Notes under the pieces: model-generated
The model's database searches: none
Told to the model about the DNA's origin: nothing
What the model saw: only the letters and a program-made list of their open reading frames with translations
Assembly (NCBI RefSeq): GCF_040939455.1
Contig: NC_134106.1
Span: 85,195,001-85,259,000, forward strand
DNA: 64,000 nucleotides
Direction: 5' to 3'
Source of the DNA: Microcebus murinus
Lineage: Eukaryota; Chordata; Mammalia; Primates; Cheirogaleidae
Translations under genes and position numbers: made by a program
Shown here: one piece after another, positions 11,442-23,300 of the stretch
Layout: each line of letters opens with the position of its first letter
Numbering within the stretch: the stretch's first letter is position 1

Positions 11442-11775
11442 GGGGAGGGAGGGAAGCAGAGGGAAGAAGGGAAGAAGAGGCAGGGAGGAGAGAAAGAGGG
11501 GAAGAGAAGGAGAAAAGGAGAGGACAGGGGATGGAGGAAGAGAAAAAAGGGGCACAAGTGGAGGAAGGGGGAAAAGAAGGAAGAGGAGGGAAAGAGGAAG
11601 AGGACATACAGAAAGAGGGGAAGGGAGGGAAGGGGAGAAGGAGGGAGGAGGAAGGGGGAAGGAGGAGGAAAGGGGGAGAAGGAAGGAAGGAAGGAAGGAA
11701 GGAAGGAAGGAAGGAAGGAAGGAAGGAAGGAAGGAAGGAAGGAAGGAAGGAAGGAAGGAAGGAAGGAAGGAAGGA
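11442..11775 (+). repeat. Long purine tract with (GGAA)n microsatellite
   Basis: 334 bp that is almost all A and G. It has no pyrimidine from 11610 to 11775 (166 bases). From 11681 to 11774 it is a perfect GGAA tandem array of about 23 copies. Several open frames run through it on both strands, but they encode only repetitive Gly/Arg/Lys/Glu or Ser/Leu/Pro peptides and are not genes. Tracts like this can form triplex DNA and GGAA arrays are binding platforms for ETS-family factors. Confidence 0.95.
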
Positions 11776-12217
11776 TAGATATAGTTCTGGCATGACTATA
11801 ATAAAGAATAAACCAAAAAATATAAGCCACATGACTGGAGAGGAACTGATAGGAAAGGAGATTACTCCTACGTTGTATCAAAGCCAGTGAGGAAAGAATA
11901 ATGGATTTGTGGGGTATAATAATATAGTCTAGAATCGGAGGTTTTTAAAGCAAAACTATAAAACAAGTATAGAAATATAACTAATATAATTAACTTCCTG
12001 CATGAAGAAGGAGGCCACCAGCAGGAACCGTAATAAGATGATTTGCCCAATTCTCTGGTCTGTGTAGGAAAAAAAACCAAAAAACCAAAAAGTTAGAATA
12101 AGATAATGTTTTTTGTTTCTGTAAACTCAAATTTTATTATTCCATGTAAAATTACAATCTCATTCTCTGTAAGATCCCAGATCCTGGAATAAAAGTAGAA
12201 GTTAAAAAGAAAATTGA

Positions 12218-12560
12218 GGCCGGGCGCGGTGGCTCAAGCCTGTAATCCTAGCACTCTGGGAGGCCGAGGCGGGCGGATTGCTCGAGGTCAGGAGTTCGAA
12301 ACCAGCCTGAGCAAGAGCAAGACCCCGTCTCTACTATAAATAGAAAGAAATTAATTGGCCAACTAATATATATATATAAAATTAGCCGGGCGTGGTGGCG
12401 CATGCCTGTAGTCCCAACTACTCGGGAGGCTGAGGCAGCAGGATTGCTTGAGCCCAGGAGTTTGAGGTTGCTGTGAGCTAGGCTGACGCCACGGCACTCA
12501 CTCTAGCCTGTGCAACAAAGCGAGACTCTGTCTCAAAAAAAAAAAAAAAAAAAACAAACA
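12218..12560 (+). mobile_element. Alu SINE (lemur type), sense
   Basis: A full-length dimeric Alu, starting GGCCGGGCGCGGTGG and ending in an A-rich tail. It is flanked by a perfect 14-bp target duplication AAAAAGAAAATTGA (12204-12217 and 12561-12574). The left monomer keeps CpGs and a B-box-like GAGTTCGAAAC. The middle has the strepsirrhine form: TATAAATAGAAAGAAATTAA, a TTGGCCAACTAA motif and a short (TA)n. The CpG content suggests a fairly young insertion. Confidence 0.96.
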
Positions 12561-12789
12561 AAAAAGAAAATTGAATGTACAGACACTAAAGTGCGAACTA
12601 CTCCACCCACAGCAGTGGAGGGGGGAAAAACAGTGCCCTCCACCTTTGAGCTCTGGTTCAAGGTAACAAGACTGGGGGCCAGTGGTCCAGGACATCAGTT
12701 TGCTGGAGGGAGATTCACTGGGGTATGATGGGGCGGGGGCAGTGCTGCATGGGTGTAAGGAAACGTGGTCTCACTTTTACTATTAATAA

Positions 12790-12900
12790 TTAGTGATGTG
12801 TTTTGAGGCAGCCACTTCCACTCTGAGCCTTCGTTTCCTTATTTGCAAATAGAGCTGCTGACCTATGTTACCTCTCAGATCCTTTGCAGTTCTAAGCTTC
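12790..12900 (+). repeat. MIR, sense
   Basis: It matches the MIR core, a 'CTCTGAGCCTTCGTTTCC' type phrase followed by the usual decayed 3' part. Confidence 0.6.
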
Positions 12901-13990
12901 CTAGAGTTAATTTGCACAGTATCTATTTAATAACCCATTATGTGTCTTCTTAAAGGACTGTCTCTGCAGACTCAATTCAGTTAAAGTTAGTCCTTAAGGA
13001 GCTACTAAATATTAAGGAAAAAATAGTACAGAATGAGATTTTGTTGTTACTAATGGATTCTTACAATTTCCCAGTGTGTGTGTGTCTGTTTGCTATTTTT
13101 AATACAATTTGCACTCTTTGCATACATCTTTCAGATGTATTATATTTATTAAGACTTCTACTTTTTGATGATAGATATTGAGCATAATAACTAATGTTCT
13201 TTCCTTTATATATTCATGGTAAATATTTATCAACTTCTTTAGAGATGCTTATTTAATTTATATCAACCCCAAAGAAGGCAATGTATTAGTGCGTGGGAGG
13301 CCTTTGCTTAGAAATTATATATTGCCAGGCAGGTCAGGCTAAGGGTAGCCAGGATTAAATGGCTCTCAGCCACTCACAGAGTTGCTGCCAAAGCCAGACC
13401 CCACAAAGCTGTCTGCCTTGCTGAGTGCGTTGCTGACTAGGACAGCTTTGCAGAGAATAAGGGCAGAACCCAGTGCAATTCCCAGAGTAAAACACCATAG
13501 TTCGGTTTTTGTGTATTTTTCTAGTTATGTCTATGTACATGTAAGCATTTACTCAAATAACTTTTTATACATACTATTCTGTGTCTTTGGTTTTTTCCAC
13601 TTAGTGATATCTCTGGTGATCTTTTCCAGTCTGCTCTGGTGATCTTTCCTATATGCTGCTGTATTTTCAGCACATACATTTCAACAGCTGTGAATGTAGG
13701 CTCAAGTTTCCTTTTCTCAAATCCTTGGGGTTAGATGTACTTCAGTATTCACAATTTTCCAAACCTTTGAAAGATGATACTCTATGTAAGAAAACTAGAA
13801 AGACATGAAGATGCACTTCTTACTTAACCCTACTACTACTTCTGCAATGTAATAAAGGAATATTTACACTGAGTGGGATGAATAAAGACTTTAAAAATCC
13901 TCATATCAACACAGAGTAGGTTTCACCATCAAATAAGTCTGCTGTAAACTCTCTTTGAAACTTCAGTGTTCCAGAGCTTTTGAGTTTTTG
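12901..13990. other. Unassigned sequence
   Basis: Nothing certain. The right part (13520-13700) may be decayed antisense L1, but I could not confirm it. A short GTGTGTGTGTGT run occurs near 13075. Confidence 0.4.
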
Positions 13991-14104
13991 AAATGCTGAT
14001 AAAGTATTGTAGATCTCTGTCATACTACACGGAATCACTTGATTTATTTATCCATTTTCCAATGGATGGGCACTTAGATTAGATTATTTTATTTTATTTT
14101 TCAT

Positions 14105-14345
14105 TATATTCATGACTAGTTTATTTAGTTTTTTTCTTCTTTTTTAAAATTTATTTTATTTTATATATTTATGGATGCATAATAGTTGTAAATATTTATG
14201 GAGAATATGTGATGCAAGCATACAATAATGTAATGATCAAATCGGGGTAATTGGGATATCCATCATCTCAAATATTTATCATTTCTTTGTGTTGGGAATG
14301 TTCCAAGTATATTATTTTGAAATATATAATAAATTATTATAATTG
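14105..14345 (-). mobile_element. L1MA-type 3' end inserted in L1M
   Basis: A reverse-complement L1 3' UTR of the same type as at 6585-6860 (a GATCAAATCGGGGTAA motif and a TTTATCATTTCTTTGTG motif). It interrupts the older L1M. Confidence 0.65.
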
Positions 14346-14550
14346 TTATTAAAAATAACACTGCAATGAACATTCTTGGAAATGAATCTTTGTGAACCAT
14401 AACACTATATCCCTAGGGTGAATACACAGAAGTAGAATTATTGGGTCAATTGACATGCAATTTTACATTTTGATGAATATTGCAAAATTCCCCTCCAGAG
14501 AAGTTGCACCAATTTCTCTCACTGGCATTATATGAAAGTGCCTGTTTCCC

Positions 14551-14965
14551 ATTAGGGCTGCTGTAACAAAATACCAAAGACTAGGTGGTTAAACAACAGA
14601 AGTTGATTTTCTCACAATTGGAGAAGCTAGAAGCACAGAATCAAGGTGTGAGCAGAGCTGGTTCCTTCCAAGGATGTGAGGGAGAAACTGCTCCAGGGCT
14701 CTCTCACAGCTGCTGGTTGGTGGCTTTGGGCATGTCTTCCCTCACCATAGTCTTTACAAGGTCTTCTTCCTGTGTCTACACATGTCTTCTCTTCCAGCAT
14801 GTTTGTCTCTGTGTCCAAACTTCTCCTTTTTATAAGGACACAGTCATATTGGATGAGAGCCCTCCCTAATAACCTCATCTTAACTCGATCAGCTGCAAGG
14901 ACTGTTTCCAAATACGGCCACAGACATAGGTACTTGAAGGTGGGGATTCACTTCAACCCATAACA
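14551..14965 (-). mobile_element. MLT1-type MaLR LTR, antisense
   Basis: A solo LTR of the MLT1 family: the reverse complement shows the CTGCTGTAACAAAATACC end, the CCTTTTTATAAGGACAC promoter region and the AACCCATAACA terminus. It sits inside an old L1 and is flanked by TTTCCC (14545-14550) and TCTCCC (14966-14971), a decayed target duplication. MaLRs are non-autonomous class III ERVs of early mammalian age. The open frames across it are incidental. Confidence 0.82.
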
Positions 14966-15064
14966 TCTCCCAACATTGAATATCGTTAAACTTTTTAAAT
15001 GTGATAAGTAGAAAAATGGCATCTCATGCTTTCCATTTTTATTTATTTAATTAAGTTGGATTTG

Positions 15065-15600
15065 AGGACTCTGTCTTAATTACAACTTTTTATTTTGAAA
15101 TGAATACAAATGCATAGGAAGTTGCAAGATAGTGCACTGAGTCTTGTAAACCCTTCGGTCAGCTTCCTCCAAAAATGGCATTTCATATAATTGTGGTACA
15201 ATATGAAATCCAGGAACTGACCTTGCTATAATGCTGTTGACAGATCCTACTTAGTTCTCACCAGTTTTCACGTGCACGCCGTCATAGGTGTGGTAGGGGT
15301 AGGTAATCGCTCCCGGCAATTTGATCCCACGTGTAACCACCACCATCATCAAGATCCAGAAGCATGAAGAAACCTATAGAGTCCTTTGCAGTCACACTCA
15401 CCACCCAGCCCCTGCTGCCCCCCACCTCCATCTCTCTAGTCCTGGCATTTTGATGACATTAACATAATGGGATCACACAGCACATAAGCTCTAGGCCAGT
15501 TTTTTTCACTCAGCATGATGAATGTCCTTATGTGGTTGTTGCATGTGTCGGTCACTTGCTTCTTTTCATTGCTGACTAATTTTCTATTCAATTATTTTGA
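15065..15600 (-). mobile_element. L1M (MC/MD-like) 3' end, antisense
   Basis: It resembles the reverse complement of the 3' UTR of old L1M elements, including a GTGTAACCACCACCATCATC phrase, an ATGGGATCACACA phrase and a 'TTTTTTCACTCAGCATGATG' phrase. It is decayed and 5' truncated. Confidence 0.68.
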
Positions 15601-16302
15601 TATCATTATATTTATATTTTATATTTATATATAGCTTTTGAAATTGCCTGCCTGTGTTTCTGCCAGTTTGAAAAAGCTGTTGTCTTTCTTTGCGTCTCCT
15701 TCTTTGTCTTGCTGTATTAATTTTTTCATTTCGAATTTTCTTTATCATATCAAATTTATTAACCATTTATTTTGTGGGTTCTTGGTTTTCTGATACTCAA
15801 AGAAAGGACTACGACCCAAAACTTAAAATGCTAAAGTTTTCAATCTGTCTAGAATTACTTCGTGTGTTTAAGGAATGAGATGGGGATCCAGATACTCTGG
15901 GTCTTCAATATAAATTCGCTGGGGCTGGCGCTGTGCAAACATTTGGTCTAATCTGAGCACGTATGTGCATTTGGATGCTTACACAGCCAGAACACCTGCT
16001 TGGCAGGAATGTGGGTTGTGAGCCTGGGCTTAATTATGACATCAAATCAGTCAGCTGCTAAATATCACTTGAGTTCTAGTGAAATTGTCCAGGATTCCAG
16101 ATCTAAGTGAAAAATGGGATTTGGGGCAGGTGTAGCTAGATCTTGGAAAAATATAGCCAGTGTTTACATGCAAAATAGAGGATGTAGTCTTTCAAAATGA
16201 CACAAGTTTATGCATTCCTAGCCAGATCCTCAAGGTCAATACACCTAAATCTATAACCTTTTTTATTATTATTATTTTTAACAAAAGTTTCTAACCCTGG
16301 GA
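15601..16302. other. Unassigned sequence
   Basis: Nothing recognised. The left 200 bp may be further L1 debris. A short (TTA)n run is present near 16264-16280. Confidence 0.4.
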
Positions 16303-16521
16303 CTAGCAGTGCATGTAGCATAAATTACAGAGCATGATCTCAACAGGGCTTCCCCACTGTGGACAGGCAGGTTCCCAGTGGTTAGGACTGTACTTACACC
16401 TGCAGACCCAATGGCCTTCCCTGCCACAGTAGTCATGCAGGGCCTTTCCGGTGGCATCCTGACCACCAGGCGTGTCCCAGCAATCATTCCTATAGCCGGT
16501 AGGCTGGGCTACACTCCTCAT
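16303..16521 (-). pseudogene. Possible nucleocapsid zinc-knuckle relic
   Basis: A 72-codon minus frame contains a retroviral CCHC-like pattern at residues 29-42: a Cys at 32, then the spacing C-x4-H-x4-C through His37 and Cys42, with His29 in place of the first Cys. A second, less regular C-x5-H-x4-C pattern follows at residues 42-53. This is the arrangement of two tandem knuckles in some ERV gag proteins. No other gag or pol sequence was recognised around it, so it may be an isolated ERV fragment or chance. Confidence 0.28.
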
Positions 16522-16859
16522 TTGGTATTGGTGACAAGCTGTTGGTGATTTTCCTCTCTGCTGTTTTCTTGTTAGCTATATCATCTTTTCATGCTTAGGA
16601 AATATTGCTATAGGAAGTTGCCAGCACACATAAACCAATAACTAGAAGAGGAACCAGGAAGGAGTTTTGTGAGAGTCATGTACCATACAAAGGAAGGCTG
16701 GTTCCCTCCCACAAACCGTCTCTGAAGACCCTGGAGTACTCATGGGCCGCAGAGTTGAAAGGACACATAGGCTTTGCCTATGTGAACCCTTACTCAGGGG
16801 GTATATTTCCTCCATAGCATCCATACCAGTGTAGCCCGTAGCATCAAGTGGTCCTGCCT

Positions 16860-17040
16860 GTTCATCCCTGCTCTACAATTTAGTAGTCGTGTGACCTTGA
16901 CTAAGTTACTCATATTTCTTCTAACATAAAATGGAAATAATGAAAGTAAGTGACTCAAAATTTTCTTGAGAAGGTTAGATTAGATAATTTAGGGAACTTG
17001 GTTGGCATAGTGCCAGGCACATGATACTAAATGGGGGCTG
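16860..17040 (+). repeat. MIR, sense
   Basis: MIR core ('GTGTGACCTTGACTAAGTTACT') and 3' part ('CATAGTGCCAGGCACATG') are in order. Confidence 0.68.
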
Positions 17041-18360
17041 CATCACTCTTCTCCGGTGTGGGATACTCCTTCTCTTCTGAGGCTACCCCAACAATTTAGG
17101 GGTAAACTGCAGTCGAGTTTTTTTTATTCACTGCAATCTACTATTGAGTCTACAGTGCAGGATTAATCTCCTCAAAGGTCAATTCACTTTGTTTCTTTTT
17201 TAACCACTATATTAATTGAACCTACTGTTTCAGAAACATGTATTACTTAGAGCCTGCCCTGGGCAAAACTAGGAGATAAAATGGACATTCTGAAAAGCTC
17301 TTTCCTAATAAACTATTATTGGGTGATAATGGCTTACTGCTTTGCCTTCCTGCTTTAAAAAGTACCTTCACTGTCTTATCCTAGGGGAGTGGCTAACAAG
17401 GGAATTCTGTGCAAGGAAGACCATATGGGAAGACAAGGGTGAGTTGTGGGTTTTTCTTTCCACTCCCATCACATCATACAGGGGTCTGCATTACTGGAGG
17501 GTATATTTGCCTATCCAGCTTTCCTTTCCAATCTTGAGGGGCTAGAATTTACCTTTTCTTTTTGGGAACTACCCCTTCCTAACCCAGTGGGGTCATGAAG
17601 CTCGGGCTTCTCTCCTGTCCAATCAGAATCCCCTCGACGGGGACCCAGACCAGTGGTGGGCACATGACCCGGCAGGATCTTTACCATGCATGTGTCGATA
17701 TGAACACAAACTTAGGGAACTATACCATTCTGGTTGTGAACAACAAGGATCAGGTAAGCCTGGGCATCATCTTTGCCATCACCTGTAGAGCAAAGCAGAG
17801 ACAAGAGATGGAGTGAATGAGAGATGTATTTTTGACGACATCTTCTGAGCATCTAAACACAGTGATGTCTGAAGCTAGTCATGGGCTGTTCAGTTGCCTC
17901 ACATAAAAACATCTCCCATCACCCACACCTCTGGCCTATTTTTCTCCTTTGTTTAAGTGGTCTTGAGGGGGTTCTTATTACAAGCAACTGAAAGTGTTTT
18001 CATTAATATAGTTGGGTACAAATGGACCTCTATTAGAGGCGTGACAAGTTATAAAAATCTATTACTGCTATTAAACAGAGAACTTGCAATTTAAGTTATA
18101 TTGATTATAAGCCAATAACATAAAAAAGTAAGACATAGATCTTATCCTATGTCAGCACTGCACACAAACCCTTTGAAGGTTTCATTTGCATTTTTATAAA
18201 AGCATACATCCTCTTTAAGTCAGAGTAAGGCCTCGGTCATTACTCATTCCCCAAATGTCCATTCGATTTCATGTAGTTCTATATTCATGATGTTCCATAT
18301 ATCTGTAATGTCACTTCCTGATTATTTCATTTTGTTCATTGGAAATTTGAATTAGGGGTC
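17041..18360. other. Unassigned sequence
   Basis: No repeat or gene recognised. The 73-codon frame at 17595-17816 has no recognisable motif. Confidence 0.45.
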
Positions 18361-18370
18361 TATCAGAGAA

Positions 18371-18410
18371 GCAGAACTGCTACCAACAATCACTAAAAAG
18401 ATGAACCATT
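18371..18410 (+). repeat. First copy of a 38-bp local direct repeat
   Basis: About 38 bp (GCAGAACTGCTACCAACA...) recurs at 19222-19259 with about five differences, in the same orientation and about 850 bp away. It may be a small local duplication or two pieces of one unknown repeat. Confidence 0.6.
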
Positions 18411-18479
18411 CTCACTACTTACCAGTTCATTATCATGGAAAGAAAAGTCTCAACTATCTAATTTTCAACTTTTTAAATA

Positions 18480-18665
18480 AAATAATAGTAACTACCACAT
18501 AGTATTGTTGTAACATTTCAATGAGATAATAAATTAAAGTTTCTAGACCATAGTAAGTTATCAGTTACTGTTAGCAATTGCTATTGCTATGATTTTATCT
18601 CTTCAGTATGCAGCACACAGTCTGCATGTAATAATATCTAGATAAATATTTGTTGAATTAATAAA
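18480..18665 (+). repeat. MIR/L2-type 3' fragments, sense
   Basis: The 3' half of a MIR ('ACTACCACATAGTATTGTTG...GAGATAATAAATTAAAG'), followed at 18600-18660 by an L2-like ending 'ATAAATATTTGTTGAATTAA'. Confidence 0.55.
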
Positions 18666-18769
18666 AAATGTATCATTAGCCTTGAAAAATTCTTTAATAT
18701 GTATTCTCTTCCACTGCATGGGAAATTCCTTGTCTTATGGAAGCCTGGCAGTGATGTTCAGGCAGTGAG

Positions 18770-19060
18770 GGGACTGTGAAGTCAGATAACAAGGTTTGAA
18801 GCCTGGTTCTGCCAGTTTTTATTTGTGGATTTCGGGCAAGTCACTTCCCCTCTGGGAGCAGCCTCAGTTTACTCACCTATATGTGGTAATAATGAGAGTA
18901 CATATTCTTAGGGTTGTTGAGAGGATTAAATAAGATCTAACTAGTGAGTTGTTTGAGATAACAATCTCTCTCTCTCTCTTTCTCTCTTTTTCTCTTTCTC
19001 CAGTGTCTGATGTCTAGCATATTGCTTCATATAGTAATTGCTGGGTAAATGATGGTATTC
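18770..19060 (+). repeat. MIR, sense, with a TC tract inside
   Basis: Nearly full-length MIR: the 5' part ends 'GAAGCCTGGTTCTGCCAG', the core includes 'GGGCAAGTCACTTCCCCTCT', and the 3' end follows. A (TC)n/T-rich tract at 18964-19000 lies in the 3' half and looks like later expansion. Confidence 0.72.
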
Positions 19061-19221
19061 TCTTAAAAATGGTTGTTTCTGATTCTTTAGTTTTTGATGC
19101 ACAAATATCAAGAAAAAGATAAAATCACTAAGGCATGCTTAACTTGTCGATGAGTATCAGTATGTTCCTGATGCCAAAACTATTTTTTTTTTGGCTTACA
19201 TGTAATGGAAAATAGAGTAGC

Positions 19222-19259
19222 AGAACAGCTACCAACAGTCACTCAAAAGATTAACTACT
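19222..19259 (+). repeat. Second copy of the 38-bp local direct repeat
   Basis: It partners 18371-18410. Flanking similarity fades quickly on both sides. Confidence 0.6.
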
Positions 19260-20159
19260 TTTCATAGCTGCTTAAAGTCACTGACTAGCCCATTTAACTG
19301 GAGTGCTTCCAGCAAAACTGTGCTCCGACATCTCTACTTTGCTTCTTTTCAGCCGTACAAATCGCATCAGAGCTGAAGTCACTTTAAATCTTGGTGACAA
19401 CCCCCCACCCCTCCCCAAGTGCTTAGGTATGCAGAGAATCACTTAGGCTCAGTATTCCTGTTGCATCCATAGCATAACAAGGTCAGGATGAATGAAGCCA
19501 TCCATTCAAGCATACACTCAAAGCAACATGAATTCCTCTGTTAAAGAAGGACAAGAATTCAGTGTAGCCCTTGGTCAATTAAGTGTGCAGTTCCTGTGAA
19601 AAGCCCATTACAGGTATTAGGGCTGGGAAATGCTAGAGAAAAAATGGTTCATACCATCTTTAAAAGGCTCAGACCACATACTTAATTTTCAAAGGTGCTT
19701 CTGCTGAACGACCAAGATAATCATACCTGGTAAAACAAGAATAGTCCCTAGCGGCTTTCTTCTATTTGTAGGAAACTACACTTTTTGTATTTTCAAATCT
19801 GAAGTGGCATTAAAAGTGGATGAACTCTACCAGCAAATTGTCTATAAGAGCCATGCAAACCATGCTTAGCACATTTTCAGCTCAGTGAATAGTCAGCAAT
19901 GATGATGATGACGGAAAAGAGGAAATTCATTTGTTTCTTTTAAGAAGCACAAGGCTTGAGAGAAAAATCTGACAAGGGCAGTTCGATTTTCATGAATGTC
20001 TAACCCACTGGGGCCAAATTAAGCAACATAGATAATCTGAAGATGTATCAAATTAGAATGAAATGTTTGAAAATTAAAATCAAAGCATTTCAAATTTTTG
20101 AAATTTCAGATTTATTTGTGGAAATATGTGAAGTTGTAATGACAGGAAACTTAATTTAG

Positions 20160-20390
20160 TAATGAAGGACATGAGGTCTACAGTCAAATTGCTTGGGTTT
20201 GAAATCCTGCTCCACCCCTTTCTAGCTGTGTGGTTTCATTCATCCTTCCATGCCTGAGTTTACTGTAAAAGGAAGATAATGAGAGTATCTGTTCATGGTG
20301 ATGCTGTGAATATGAGATAAATGTAAGGTATCTAGTATAGTAGCTGGCACTTAGTAAGGGCTACATAAACGTTAGCCATTATTAGATTGA
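20160..20390 (+). repeat. MIR, sense
   Basis: A long MIR copy: 'TTGGGTTTGAAATCCTGCTC' 5' part, 'TAGCTGTGTGGTTTCATTCA' core, and 'GGCACTTAGTAAGGGC...ACGTTAGCCATTATTA' 3' end. Confidence 0.78.
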
Positions 20391-23300
20391 ATTAAGGATT
20401 TAATACACAATGCCTGATTACTGTGGACAACTGGGTTATTCTGCATGCATTCTTGGGGTGAGATGAAGCAAGTGCTGTTGCACACTGCCCTTCATTAACA
20501 TGAGATTGTAGACTCTGCAGTTTGGCCCCAGTGATCCCATGACAATAGATTTTAAAGGAATTATCAAATATAGGGGAATATTATATGTCCTCTATTTGTG
20601 AAATTCTTATCCATGTTAGCCAAGAAAAATCTTTATGCCCCTCAAGGTTTCCCCTTAGCCAATATATCTTCATCCTCAGTGGAAGGAATTAGAACAAAGA
20701 GAGCTGTGGGCAATTCTTCAAACTTGCTTTCTATTCCTACCACAGATACCGGAATACATTGAGTGGGGGAATTTTAGAAGCCATCCCATACATTCAGCAC
20801 TGTTTGGCCTCATGTGAATAGCTTGTAAAAGCTTTTCTTGGTGCTCACCTACTTTGTATATCTTTCCATTATCATTCTCTTTGTCTGACCTGTCTGCTCT
20901 AATATAAAATGATGGGCCTCTCTTAACTCAAATCTAAGCTAAACTTTAAAGCTCATTACTATGTATGAGGTCTGATTTCACTCCAATTTAGCATTAATAG
21001 TCTGATTTGTAGACTCTCTCACTGAACAACAGCATTTTAAATGGCCATTTTGTTTCAACGTGGCAGTTCTTCCATTTTCGCATATCTGCCAACACCTCTG
21101 ACCAGCTTTAACAAAGGACTGACAGCCCTTATCTGCATCATGAAGGAGTCTGTGATAGCCTGTCTCTGCCATGGCAACGCTGTACACCTTTAGAAACCAA
21201 TGTTAAAGGGTCACTTATTGCCATCTGAAGAGCCAGACCCTTGAGCTACCAGGGAGCAGCTAACACTAAGGTTGTGAGTGACCTTGAAAATGACCAGATA
21301 CTATGACATTGTTGCCAATATTTTCTTTCACTTTTGAGAAACGAGCCCTGGTGTCTATTTGGAATATACAGGAGATGAGATGTGGCTTAATTATCGCATA
21401 GAAACCAGTCAATGGCAATGCATGACTCTGTTCTCAGGATTTCTCTCCAGAGCCAGTTAGGGATTTGGGGAACGGATGGGCAGAGAGAGGATTTCATGCA
21501 GTGCGGCTCTCAGCATCACTCTTTATTTTTGTCATTCTGGGTGGAAGAGCTTCCACATTCAATGCCTGCCATCAGTCTTTCTTGTAAAATGAAATTTCAC
21601 TCCGAAGGAGAGAAACATTTTTTTTTTTTTAAATCAAAAGTAAGGAGATAAAAGCAAACCGATTGCTGTTAGGAGACAAAATGGTTCCCAAAAAAAGTCA
21701 GTTTGCAGGTTTGAAGCAGGGAACTGTCATCATAATGGATGAGATGTATGAACAGAATCTCTGCCGCTTACTTTAATTGAACATTTTTGAAACAGGAACA
21801 AATGTCAAAAAACAAAAATAAAAGTAAAAGCAAAACCAAACCGAAGTATCTTGTAATTCGCAGGCAAAGTATACTAGTTCTAAAGTTGCTAAAGCAGCTT
21901 CCCTCAGTAACCCTTCTCTCAAATCCTTTCTTCCCGTCAAAAGAGAAAACAAAACAAACAAAAAATAAGAGACCCAGATAAAGAGCTCCTAGGGTCTGGA
22001 AGCAAACACCTAAGTCTTTAATCCTTTCAATCCGCTTCAGCAACTGTCCTCTTACAGTTGGAATCCCCTTCTTCAGAGTCAGAGGCATTATTCATTCATT
22101 CTTTTATGTTCCATATACAAGGGACTTTGTTCCCTTCTTTGTTTCCTTCTCTCACTGGAACAAAGATCTTTATTCTTATTCTCTTAACAATGGCACATCT
22201 GCTTTCCGGATAGCCAAAGACAAAAATGATGACTTCTACCTTCTGAATTTCATAAGCAATGAAACACAGAATTTATCTAAGTCTATAAATGAGACTTGGG
22301 AAGGTAGAAAGTTTCACAGGAGGAAAAGAAAGTTGTGATGGTGTCTGTGAAGGGGGTCCCAGTTGCCTCTGTGCCGTGTTCACCTACAGCATCAGGGCCC
22401 TGCTGGTACTTGCTGGGCCCCTACCTTGAACAGTCTACCTTAGAATCTTGTGTAGGGGAGCTCTTCACTAGACCTTTGCATGACAAGCAGACAGAGAGAA
22501 AACGAACGGAGGGTAGACGTTATCACAGGCATTTGTAATATTACTAATCTCCAGCATCAGAGATGGATTAAGAGCCTGCTGTGTGGTAGCATTCTGAGCA
22601 CAGTTAATGCCTCCAGATAAGATGAGGCATCCTTTAACTAGAAGGCTACGCAGAAAAGAGAAGGGAGACCACACTCTTGGCAGCATGGAGCACTCTCAAA
22701 GAAGCATCTCAACTAGTCGGGACATAACCCAGCCTATTATGAAATGAAATTGGAGAAGAGGAGAAATGAAAGGGGAATACAAAACCATCGATCTGAAGAT
22801 TGCCAGGGGGCTCTCTGGGTTTAACACTCTGAGTTCACATTCTCTTGCCTTGAGAGCAAGAGAATAGGAGACACTGTGCTGAGAAGCCTGACAAAGAATT
22901 CTTGGGATCTTATTTTTCTTGCTATTTTCAAAAGATGGTTTAATAAAATATCTATACTTTTCCCTTTGTTCTTCCATATCTAGTTCAATTTTTTATTAAG
23001 CATCCCTGAAACACTGAAGATGTCAGTAGTCCCAGGCACTTTGAGATACACTGAAAGACTTTCAGGAACCTCTAGTAACTAGGAGGAAGGTAAATCTGGT
23101 TTAATCAGCCGGTATACCTAAGCGTTCCTTGCTTCTTTTTCCCTCTCAGAGATGTCAAAATCTTCTCTTGACTAAGTGACAATGTTTTTTTGTGCAGAAA
23201 AGAGAAAGAGGCTTTTATAGGTTCTGTCATTTTCTATGGCAAGGTATTATTTTGCATCAAGGAATTAAAGCCATCTTAATCCTGGGTTTCAATGAGGTTC

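Larger units (their letters stand above)
14000..15060 (-). mobile_element. Old antisense L1M, split by two insertions
   Basis: Reverse-complement L1 ORF2 3' sequence appears in three pieces: about 14000-14104, 14346-14550 and 14966-15060. They read in register once the L1 end at 14105-14345 and the LTR at 14551-14965 are set aside. The host L1 is clearly the oldest of the three. Confidence 0.62.

Noticed and set aside
11281..11890. Several 80-180 codon open frames on both strands over the GGAA region
   Set aside because: They encode only low-complexity repeats because the DNA itself is a purine repeat.
14585..14963. 94-codon frames on both strands
   Set aside because: They lie in an MLT1 LTR.
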